Origin: Desmodesmus armatus
Lineage: Eukaryota; Chlorophyta; Chlorophyceae; Sphaeropleales; Scenedesmaceae
Reading direction: 5' to 3'
Length of the DNA: 64,000 nucleotides
Assembly: GCA_007449985.2 (NCBI GenBank)
Contig: VIIQ02000288.1
Span: 1 to 64,000 of the forward strand
Made by a program: the position numbers and the translations under genes. Below the pieces are notes generated by a model. The model was given only the letters and a program-made list of their open reading frames with translations. It did no database searches and was not told the DNA's origin. Numbering within the stretch: the first letter of the stretch is position 1; each line of letters begins with the position of its first letter. This document shows positions 38,225-46,879 of the stretch, in pieces.

Positions 38225-41200
38225 CATGATTTGTGCTGGTGTGTGCTGCCGGGAGCGTTGGGTTGAGGGCGGCGGATGCCGCGTGATGGTGCGCAGCGAT
38301 GGTGGTGCGCAAAAATCATCTGGTTGGCTCTGATGAAAGACCAAAATATGTTCTTCAAGCGTACCAACATGCACCCCAATTGAGTCAGTGTGCGGCGCGT
38401 AGCGTTGGGTTGAGGGCGGCGGGTGCCGCGTGATGGTGCGCAGCGATGGTGGTGCTCAAAAATCATCTGGTTGGCTCTGATGAAAGACCAAAATATGTTC
38501 TTCAAGCGTACCAACATGCACCCCAATTGAGTCAGTGTGCGGCGCGTAGCGTTGGGTTGAGGGCGGCGGATGCCGCGTGATGGTGCGCAGCGATGGTGGT
38601 GCGCAAAAATCATCTGGTTGGCTCTGATGAAAGACCAAAATATGTTCTTCAAGCGTACCAACATGCACCCCAATTGAGTCAGTGTGCGGCGCGTAGCGTT
38701 GGGTTGAGGGCGGCGGGTGCCGCGTGATGGTGCGCAGCGATGGTGGTGCGCAAAAAACATCTGTTTGGCTCTGATGAAAGACCAAAATATGTTCTTCAAG
38801 CGTACCAACATGCACCCCAATGGAGTCAGTGTGCGGCGCGTAGCGTTGGGTTGAGGGCGGCGGGTGCCGCGTGATGGTGCGCAGCGATGGTGGTGCTCAA
38901 AAATCATCTGGTTGGCTCTGATGAAAGACCAAGATATGTTCTTCAAGCGTACCAACATGCACCCCAATTCAGGTTGAGTCAGTGTGCGGCGCGTAGCGTT
39001 GGGTTGAGGGCGGCGGATGCCGCGTGATGGTGCGCAGCGATGGTGGTGCGCAAAAATCATCTGGTTGGCTCTGATGAAAGACCAAAATATGTTCTTCAAG
39101 CGTACCAACATGCACCCCAATTGAGTCAGCGTGCGGCGCGTAGCGTTGGGTTGAGGGCGGCGGGTGCCGCGTGATGGTGCGCAGCGATGGTGGTGCTCAA
39201 AAATCATCTGGTTGGCTCTGATGAAAGACCAAAATATGTTCTTCAAGCGTACCAACATGCACCCCAATTCAGGTTGAGTCAGTGTGCGGCGCGTAGCGTT
39301 GGGTTGAGGGCGGCGGATGCCGCGTGATGGTGCGCAGCGATGGTGGTGCGCAAAAATCATCTGGTTGGCTCTGATGAAAGACCAAAATATGTTCTTCAAG
39401 CGTACCAACATGCACCCCAATTGAGTCAGTGTGCGGCGCGTAGCGTTGGGTTGAGGGCGGCGGGTGCCGCGTGATGGTGCGCAGCGATGGTGGTGCGCAA
39501 AAATCATCTGTTTGGCTCTGATGAAAGACCAAAATATGTTCTTCAAGCGTACCAACATGCACCCCAATGGAGTCAGTGTGCGGCGCGTAGCGTTGGGTTG
39601 AGGGCGGCGGGTGCCGCGTGATGGTGCGCAGCGATGGTGGTGCTCAAAAATCATCTGGTTGGCTCTGATGAAAGACCAAGATATGTTCTTCAAGCGTACC
39701 AACATGCACCCCAATTCAGGTTGAGTCAGTGTGCGGCGCGTAGCGTTGGGTTGAGGGCGGCGGATGCCGCGTGATGGTGCGCAGCGATGGTGGTGCGCAA
39801 AAATCATCTGGTTGGCTCTGATGAAAGACCAAAATATGTTCTTCAAGCGTACCAACATGCACCCCAATTGAGTCAGTGTGCGGCGCGTAGCGTTGGGTTG
39901 AGGGCGGCGGATGCCGCGTGATGGTGCGCAGCGATGGTGGTGCGCAAAAATCATCTGGTTGGCTCTGATGAAAGACCAAAATATGTTCTTCAAGCGTACC
40001 AACATGCACCCCAATTGAGTCAGTGTGCGGCGCGTAGCGTTGGGTTGAGGGCGGCGGATGCCGCGTGATGGTGCGCAGCGATGGTGGTGCGCAAAAATCA
40101 TCTGGTTGGCTCTGATGAAAGACCAAAATATGTTCTTCAAGCGTACCAACATGCACCCCAATGGAGTCAGTGTGCGGCGCGTAGCGTTGGGTTGAGGGCG
40201 GCGGGTGCCGCGTGATGGTGCGCAGCGATGGTGGTGCTCAAAAATCATCTGGTTGGCTCTGATGAAAGACCAAGATATGTTCTTCAAGCGTACCAACATG
40301 CACCCCAATTCAGGTTGAGTCAGTGTGCGGCGCGTAGCGTTGGGTTGAGGGCGGCGGATGCCGCGTGATGGTGCGCAGCGATGGTGGTGCGCAAAAATCA
40401 TCTGGTTGGCTCTGATGAAAGACCAAAATATGTTCTTCAAGCGTACCAACATGCACCCCAATTGAGTCAGTGTGCGGCGCGTAGCGTTGGGTTGAGGGCG
40501 GCGGATGCCGCGTGATGGTGCGCAGCGATGGTGGTGCGCAAAAAACATCTGGTTGGCTCTGATGAAAGACCAAAATATGTTCTTCAAGCGTACCAACATG
40601 CACCCCAATGGAGTCAGTGTGCGGCGCGTAGCGTTGGGTTGAGGGCGGCGGATGCCGCGTGATGGTGCGCAGCGATGGTGGTGCGCAAAAAACATCTGGT
40701 TGGCTCTGATGAAAGACCAAAATATGTTCTTCAAGCGTACCAACATGCATCCCAATGGAGTCAGTGTGCGGCGCGTAGCGTTGGGTTGAGGGCGGCGGAT
40801 GCCGCGTGATGGTGCGCAGCGATGGTGGTGCGCAAAAATCATCTGGTTGGCTCTGATGAAAGACCAAAATATGTTCTTCAAGCGTACCAACATGCACCCC
40901 AATGGAGTCAGTGTGCGGCGCGTAGCGTTGGGTTGAGGGCGGCGGGTGCCGCGTGATGGTGCGCAGCGATGGTGGTGCTCAAAAATCATCTGGTTGGCTC
41001 TGATGAAAGACCAAGATATGTTCTTCAAGCGTACCAACATGCACCCCAATTCAGGTTGAGTCAGTGTGCGGCGCGTAGCGTTGGGTTGAGGGCGGCGGAT
41101 GCCGCGTGATGGTGCGCAGCGATGGTGGTGCGCAAAAATCATCTGGTTGGCTCTGATGAAAGACCAAAATATGTTCTTCAAGCGTACCAACATGCACCCC

Positions 41201-42673
41201 AATTGAGTCAGTGTGCGGCGCGTAGCGTTGGGTTGAGGGCGGCGGATGCCGCGTGATGGTGCGCAGCGATGGTGGTGCGCAAAAAACATCTGGTTGGCTC
41301 TGATGAAAGACCAAAATATGTTCTTCAAGCGTACCAACATGCACCCCAATGGAGTCAGTGTGCGGCGCGTAGCGTTGGGTTGAGGGCGGCGGATGCCGCG
41401 TGATGGTGCGCAGCGATGGTGGTGCGCAAAAATCATCTGGTTGGCTCTGATGAAAGACCAAAATATGTTCTTCAAGCGTACCAACATGCACCCCAATGGA
41501 GTCAGTGTGCGGCGCGTAGCGTTGGGTTGAGGGCGGCGGGTGCCGCGTGATGGTGCGCAGCGATGGTGGTGCTCAAAAATCATCTGGTTGGCTCTGATGA
41601 AAGACCAAGATATGTTCTTCAAGCGTACCAACATGCACCCCAATTCAGGTTGAGTCAGTGTGCGGCGCGTAGCGTTGGGTTGAGGGCGGCGGATGCCGCG
41701 TGATGGTGCGCAGCGATGGTGGTGCGCAAAAATCATCTGGTTGGCTCTGATGAAAGACCAAAATATGTTCTTTAAGCGTACCAACATGCACCCCAATTGA
41801 GTCAGTGTGCGGCGCGTAGCGTTGGGTTGAGGGCGGCGGGTGCCGCGTGATGGTGCGCAGCGATGGTGGTGCGCAAAAATCATATGTTTGGCTCTGATGA
41901 AAGACCAAAATATGTTCTTCAAGCGTACCAACATGCACCCCAATGGAGTCAGTGTGCGGCGCGTAGCGTTGGGTTGAGGGCGGCGGGTGCCGCGTGATGG
42001 TGCGCAGCGATGGTGGTGCGCAAAAATCATCTGTTTGGCTCTGATGAAAGACCAAAATATGTTCTTCAAGCGTACCAACATGCACCCCAATGGAGTCAGT
42101 GTGCGGCGCGTAGCGTTGGGTTGAGGGCGGCGGGTGCCGCGTGATGGTGCGCAGCGATGGTGGTGCTCAAAAATCATCTGGTTGGCTCTGATGAAAGACC
42201 AAGATATGTTCTTCAAGCGTACCAACATGCACCCCAATTCAGGTTGAGTCAGTGTGCGGCGCGTAGCGTTGGGTTGAGGGCGGCGGATGCCGCGTGATGG
42301 TGCGCAGCGATGGTGGTGCGCAAAAATCATCTGGTTGGCTCTGATGAAAGACCAAAATATGTTCTTCAAGCGTACCAACATGCACCCCAATTGAGTCAGT
42401 GTGCGGCGCGTAGCGTTGGGTTGAGGGCGGCGGGTGCCGCGTGATGGTGCGCAGCGATGGTGGTGCGCAAAAATCATCTGGTTGGCTCTGATGAAAGACC
42501 AAGATATGTTCTTCAAGCGTACCAACATGCACCCCAATTGAGTCAGTGTGCGGCGCGTAGCGTTGGGTTGAGGGCGGCGGGTGCCGCGTGATGGTGCGCA
42601 GCGATGGTGGTGCGCAAAAATCATCTGGTTGGCTCTGATGAAAGACCAAAATATGTTCTTCAAGCGTACCAAC
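38225..42673 (-). repeat. 147-bp satellite array, about 30 monomers
   Basis: A head-to-tail array with a period of 147 bases; seven monomers carry six extra bases (CAGGTT after CCCCAATT) and are 153 long. Monomers are nearly identical, with a few diagnostic changes (GTGCGCAA/GTGCTCAA, CCAAAATATG/CCAAGATATG, GGCGGAT/GGCGGGT, AATTGAG/AATGGAG) that recur in sets, so the array has higher-order structure. Both lengths are divisible by three and the monomer lacks a stop in one minus frame, so a 1502-codon open frame runs through it. That is expected from the arithmetic and does not show a protein. The first monomer is divergent. The right end breaks off inside a monomer at a T run. Confidence 0.95.
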
Positions 42674-43009
42674 ATTTTTTTTTCAGGGTAACTTTTTTTT
42701 TTGAAGTGATCAGTTACATTGGGCGGGACCAAGCAACCGGGGGTTCACTCCATAAAAAGATCCAGCGGGAGGATGGGGCAACCTGTTGTGACACCCACCC
42801 CACGGCACCCCTTGTGCAGGGGACACCATCGCAGGGCCGTGCAGACAGCTCCGTGACGTGTCTCCCAAAAAAAAAAAAAAAAAAAAAAAAAAAGACAGCT
42901 CTGTGAGAAGCAGCCCCGAAGGGCATCCAGGGCCTGACCGTGCGCCCAGTGTCCTCTATACACCACAGCCGTCCGTAGAGCAACTGCGGCAGGTCACGGT
43001 CCATGTTTG
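42674..43009 (-). mobile_element. Retroposon D copy with two tiny nested insertions
   Basis: From a T run at 42693-42702, D reads GAAGTGATCAGTTACATTGG through GATCCAGCGGGAGGATGGGG and CGGCACCCCTTGTGCAGGGG to AGTGTCCTCTATACACC, so its sense strand is minus with the A-tail at the left. Just before it, a second T run and CAGGGTAAC (42675-42692) are the last bases of a LINE-A tail. Inside, 42857-42892 is a ten-base stub plus 27 A, flanked by AGACAGCTCCGTGA and AGACAGCTCTGTGA. D has no recognised 5' promoter; it may be a SINE or the 3' end of a third LINE. Confidence 0.75.
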
Positions 43010-43041
43010 CCCCAATATGTCCCCTTGTGTCCTGAGCCAGT

Positions 43042-43518
43042 CTTTTTTTTTTTTTTCCAGGGTAGGCTTGTTACATGAGCGGAGTCAAGCAACCACTGCC
43101 ACCCCTCATTGGCTCTTGCAGGAGAATGGCGCAACCTGACAATCGCCACCCTTTGAGGGGGCACCACGACCCTCACCACATGATTATGTGAGCGGCGCTT
43201 GTGCAGCGCAGCCTGCACGAAGCAGACACCAGGGCTCAACCATGCACCTGCTTTAACGTCTAAGTCTGCTACTATCAAAGCCTCCAGCACTAACCCAACT
43301 ACTAACCATGCCAACTATCAAGTCGCTGCTGTGGGCGGACCAGTCGCCTCCTGCTGCCTCCTAAGTCTTCTACCAACTAACACCAAGGCGTAAGACGCTG
43401 CTGTGGGCTGCAACAGACACATTCTGCCGCTGCCTCCTGCTGCCGGTGGGCGGGCTGGGATTCGAACCCAGATCTCCCCGGTATCAACCGGGTGCTTTAG
43501 CCATTAAGCTACCCCCCA
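43042..43518 (-). mobile_element. SINE-C copy 1, tRNA-derived, full length
   Basis: Minus-sense element with its tRNA-like head at 43445-43517 and A-tail (T run) at 43042-43056. Body: head, CAGCAGCGTCTTACGCC region, a unique middle, and a tail of about 200 bases related to the LINE-A and LINE-B tails. TGTAAC lies 15 bases before the A-tail. Further copies: 45901-46105 (head missing), 50305-50799, 53125-53600 and a piece at 59573-59820. Confidence 0.88.
43445..43517 (-). pseudogene. tRNA-like head of SINE-C (Pol III promoter)
   Basis: Read on the minus strand: a D-arm GCTT-AATGGCTA-AAGC with A-box-like TAGCTTAATGG, an anticodon arm around TTGATAC (GAT, Ile-like; the copy at 50726-50798 has TTGAAAC), and a perfect T-arm CTGGG-TTCGAAT-CCCAG containing the consensus B box GGTTCGAATCC. 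The acceptor stem (GGGGGGT against CCCGCCC) and anticodon stem have mismatches, so this is a tRNA-derived promoter rather than a working tRNA. Confidence 0.75.
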
Positions 43519-45711
43519 TTTTTTTTTTTGGGAGTGAGCAAGTTACAGGAGCGAAGTCAAGCAACAGAAGCCACCCCTCAAAGCTCAGGCAAGAGGATGG
43601 CGCAACCTGGCAGGCACCACCCTGTGAGGGCGCAAGCCGACACCCCCACCACATGGTCTCACGGGCGGCACGTCGCAGTGCAGCCTGCCAAAAAGCAGAC
43701 ACCAGGACCCGACCATGCACCTGCAGAATGACTAGAGAAAAGCAACGGCAAAGGGACAAAGCATGCGAGCAACACCAACGCAAGCGAGTCAACACAGAGC
43801 CGAGAGAAAGCACCACCGATGCGTCACCACACTCACACACCTCACCGGTGTGCATAGCCAGCCCCCCACAGAGGGGCTGAAGAAACACCCTGAAACCAAC
43901 AAGCGGCGGCCACACAGCACATGGCTGGCCGCTGTACTCGACAAAAGCCAGCGCGCAGAGGGCCCAAATACCCCCGGCGTGGTGCACCACCACACCTGCA
44001 CACCTCTCCAATATGCAGGGCTAAATCCGCCCCACACCTAAGCCAACAAAAACAATAACATTGTTGCCCCAGTGCCAACCAAGCAAGGCACCAGAGCGGC
44101 CAGCCGCCCCCAGAGAACAACCCAAACGCTTAAACCATGTGTGATGCGCACACACTCCAGAGGCACAACAACAACTATGATACAGAGTAAAGCACACACG
44201 TAGCCAAGACCCGAGAAGCACACCAAACCCCACACAGAAAAGGCCCTCCCGCTTTCCAAACCCCGCTCCCGAACACCCCAGCCCCCGCATGACCACCCTC
44301 CCTCTAGAACGCAAGGCGGGGGCCCATGCCTGCCGCCACTGTGTACAACACCCCCTGCTGTTGCCACTTAGCATCAAACCGCTCTGGCGACAGAACGGGG
44401 TTGCGGCCCCGTAGCCAGGACAGAGGCACCCCAGAGTTGAGGCGGATGTCCCCCTGAGACCTAAGCCAGTCCTGTGAGAGCTGCTGCTGCAGTGCTGCCC
44501 TGAACCTGTGGATGACTGCAACACTGCTGTACGGCCGGCCCTCGCTGGCACACCGAACCACCCAGAAGGACTCCAGCAGTAGCAGCCGCAGGTATGTCCA
44601 AAGCTGCTGCAGCGCTGGTGGAGGCTTCCACACTGTGTTGTCATCCAGCAACAGGATGCGAACGTTACTGAAGTCCACTGCTGCTCCCGGCTGCACCCTC
44701 TGCCACACACCTGCAAACCAAGCCCACACAGCCACGGCGACAGGGCACTGCACAAAGAGGTGAGACAAAGACTCGAGCTGATAGCTGTCTGGAGTCGGCA
44801 GCTGCTGCTGCTGTGTCCCAACCTGCTGCTGTGACTGCGACTGCTGCTGGTGGTGCTGTGCTCCTTCGTTCGCAGCCTGGCCCGGCTGCGGCTGCGGCTG
44901 CTGTTGCGGTTGCCCAACCCCACCCTGCCCTTGCTGCTGCTGCTGCTGCTGCTGCAACAGCAGCTGTGATCCCCCATTCCCGCCCTGCCCCTGTTGCTGT
45001 TGCTGCTGAGACTGCAGTGCTCCCGCCTGGCCCGGCTGCTGCTGCTGCTGCTGCTGTGGCCCCAGCCGGCACTGCTGCTGCGGACAGCAGCATTGCAGCA
45101 GCTCCTGCATGTTGGTGGCAGCATATACCCTACTATCCCCAACCCTGACGGCGGCATGAAGCATCTGCCATCCAAACACCCGCAGCGGCCGGGGCAGGCG
45201 CTTGTCAGCAGCCCTACGGTACGCTGTTCCCCATGCCGAGTCGGCCTCTGTAGCAGGCTGCAAGCCCCTGGCCAAGGGGTCCTCCGTGTCAGCCACGGCT
45301 GGGGTGGTGACATGCTGTAGGTCCTGCTGCTGCCGCCAAGCTGTTGGCTGGGACCCAGCTGCTGTAGCGGCCCTGTCTGCAACCCGCTGCAGGACATGCT
45401 GCCGAGCTGGGCTGTCGTGCATCCACGTAGTATCATATGCTGCCATCTGGTCAGCAGTAGTGATGCGGTGGCGGCCGCTGCTGCTGCTGCTGCTGTTACC
45501 TGTGCTGAAGCCAGTCTGCAGCATCTCTGCAAAGCTGCGCTTGTGCTTCGCTTCCAGCTGCTGCAAACCTGTGCTGGGCGCCAGGTTGCCGTCGCTGTCC
45601 CGCCACAGCCGAGGTCGCACCCCCCTGTCCAGGACCCACCCAGGCTGTGACCTGCACTTGAGCTGCACCAGCCTGCGTGTGATGTCCCTAACTGAATACT
45701 GCACAACCCCC
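43519..45711 (-). mobile_element. LINE-B, 5'-truncated copy with intact C-terminal ORF
   Basis: Minus-sense. T run at 43519-43529 is the A-tail; the 3' UTR runs to about 44303; the open frame 45704-44304 (466 codons) encodes the ORF2 C-terminus: GVRPRLWRDSDG, TADQMAAYDTTWMHDSPARQHV, RLPRPLRVFGWQMLHAAVRVG, zinc-knuckle start CCCPQQQC, about 110 residues rich in Gln, then LESLSHLFVQCPVAVAVWAW, ILLLDDNTVWKPP, LLLESFWVVRCASEGRPYSS and NSGVPLSWLRGRNP. Reverse transcriptase is missing by truncation. With SINE-C copy 1 it interrupts LINE-A: CCTGAGCCAGTCT occurs at about 43030-43042 and again at about 45711-45723. Confidence 0.85.
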
Positions 45712-45900
45712 GCCTGAGCCAGTCTTGCGAGAGCTGCTGCTGCAGTGCTGCCCTAAACCTATGGGTGACAGCCGCATTGCTGTATGGGCGGCCCTCGCTG
45801 GCACACCGAACCACCCAGAAGGACTCAAGCAGCAGCAGCTGTAGGTAAGTCCACAGCTGGCGCAGCTGCGCTGGTGGCTGCCACACCGAGCTGTCATCTA

Positions 45901-46105
45901 TTTTTTTTCCAGGGTAGGCTTGTTACATGAGCGGAGTCAAGCAACCACTGCCACCCCTCATTTGCTCTTGCAGGAGAATGGCACAACCTGACAATCACCA
46001 CCCTTTGAGGGGGCACCACCACCCTCACCACATGATTATGTGAGCGGCGCTTGTGCAGCGCAGCCTGCACGAAGCAGACACCAGGGCTCAACCATGCACC
46101 TGCTT
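45901..46105 (-). mobile_element. SINE-C copy 2, 5'-truncated
   Basis: T run plus CCAGGGTAGGCTTGTTACAT through CAACCATGCACCTGCTT, about 205 bases of the 3' tail only. Flanked by TCATCTA at 45894-45900 and 46106-46112. Joining the flanks restores the LINE-A reading CATCTAGCAATAGGATGCGG, equivalent to the uninterrupted CATCCAGCAATAGGATGCGG at 63701-63720. Confidence 0.88.
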
Positions 46106-46317
46106 TCATCTAGCAATAGGATGCGGGTGCTGCTAAAGTCTACCGTTTCCCCTGGCTGCACCCTGTGCCACACCTGCGCAAACCACGCCCATACGGCCAC
46201 TGCCACCGGGCACTGCACAAAGAGGTGGGACAGAGACTCGAGCTGGTAGCTGTCCGGGCTCGGAGCTGGAGCCTGCAATTGCTGCTGGAGCTGCTGCTGC
46301 TGCTGCTACTGTGGCAG

Positions 46318-46467
46318 TTTTTTTTTTTTTTTTTTTTTTTGGAGTGAGCAAGTTACAAGAGCGAAGTCAAGCAACAGAAGCCACCCCTCAAAGCTCAGAC
46401 AAGAGGATGGCGCAACCTGGCAGTTGCTGTTTTTTTTTTTTTTTTTTTTTTTTTTGGAGTGAGCAAG
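46318..46467 (-). mobile_element. Two consecutive LINE-B tail insertions (100 nt and 38 nt)
   Basis: 46318-46417: T run plus about 77 bases of LINE-B tail, flanked by TGGCAG. 46430-46467: 26 T plus only GGAGTGAGCAAG, flanked by TTGCTG (46424-46429, 46468-46473). The undisturbed LINE-A copy at 63925-63945 reads GTGGCAGTAGCTGATGTG through the same site. Confidence 0.8.
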
Positions 46468-46572
46468 TTGCTGATGTGTTTCCCCACCGCCACCCTGGCT
46501 GCGCTGCTGCTGCTGGGGTGTTTCCCCGCCCGAGCCACTCTGCATCATCTCCGCAAAGCTGCGCTTGTGCTT

Positions 46573-46614
46573 TATTTTTATTTTTTGCGCTTTTTTTTTT
46601 TTGGCGCTTTTTTT
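46573..46614. mobile_element. 42-nt T-rich insertion with 12-bp duplication
   Basis: GCGCTTGTGCTT stands at 46561-46572 and 46615-46626. Between them are T runs broken by single A, GCGC and GGCGC. The GCGCTTT pieces look like repeated slippage or template jumps within the same target. The equivalent LINE-B stretch (45536-45548) has one uninterrupted GCGCTTGTGCTTCGC. Confidence 0.7.
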
Positions 46615-46701
46615 GCGCTTGTGCTTCGCTTCCAGCTGCTGCAAACCTGTGCTGGGCGCCAGGTTGCCTTCGCTGTCCCGCCACAGCCGAGGGGTCAATC
46701 T

Positions 46702-46879
46702 AATTTTTTTTTTTTGGGAGTGAGCAAGTTACAAGAGCGAAGTCAAGCAACAGAAGCCACCACTCAAAGCTCAGGCAAGAGGATGGCGCAACCTGGCAGG
46801 CACCACCCTGTGAGGGCGCAAGCCGACACCCCCACCACATGGTCTCACGGGCGGCACGTCGCAGTGCAGCCTGCCAAAA
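46702..46879 (-). mobile_element. LINE-B tail fragment
   Basis: T run at 46703-46713, then GGGAGTGAGCAAGTTACAAG through GGATGGCGCAACCTGGCAGG to CGCAGTGCAGCCTGCCAAAA. It is directly joined to the plus-sense LINE-A copy that starts at about 46880. The head-on arrangement could be a composite insertion. Confidence 0.75.

Larger units (their letters stand above)
45712..46701 (-). mobile_element. LINE-A fragment, minus sense, multiply interrupted
   Basis: Continuation of LINE-A sequence that begins at about 43010-43041 on the other side of the SINE-C/LINE-B block. It encodes parts of the ORF2 C-terminus on the minus strand (for example SYQLESLSHLFVQCPVAVAV at about 46250-46190). It is broken by SINE-C copy 2 (45901-46105, duplication TCATCTA), by LINE-B tail pieces at 46318-46417 (TGGCAG) and 46430-46467 (TTGCTG), and by a 42-base T-rich insert at 46573-46614 (GCGCTTGTGCTT). 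Confidence 0.75.

Noticed and set aside
38225..42673. CRISPR-like repeat array
   Set aside because: Units are contiguous 147-bp monomers without unique spacers, in eukaryotic DNA.
38224..42732. A 1502-codon open frame that could be read as a giant repeat protein
   Set aside because: The monomer (147 or 153 bp) is divisible by three and has no stop in that frame, so any number of copies stays open. It starts inside a retroposon, another frame is open for long stretches too, and there is no gene context.
43445..43517. Functional tRNA gene (Ile- or Phe-like)
   Set aside because: Head of a dispersed SINE; the acceptor and anticodon stems have mismatches and the anticodon differs between copies.
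44665..45148. Ala-rich frames over LINE-B
   Set aside because: Frame shadows of the Gln-rich linker.
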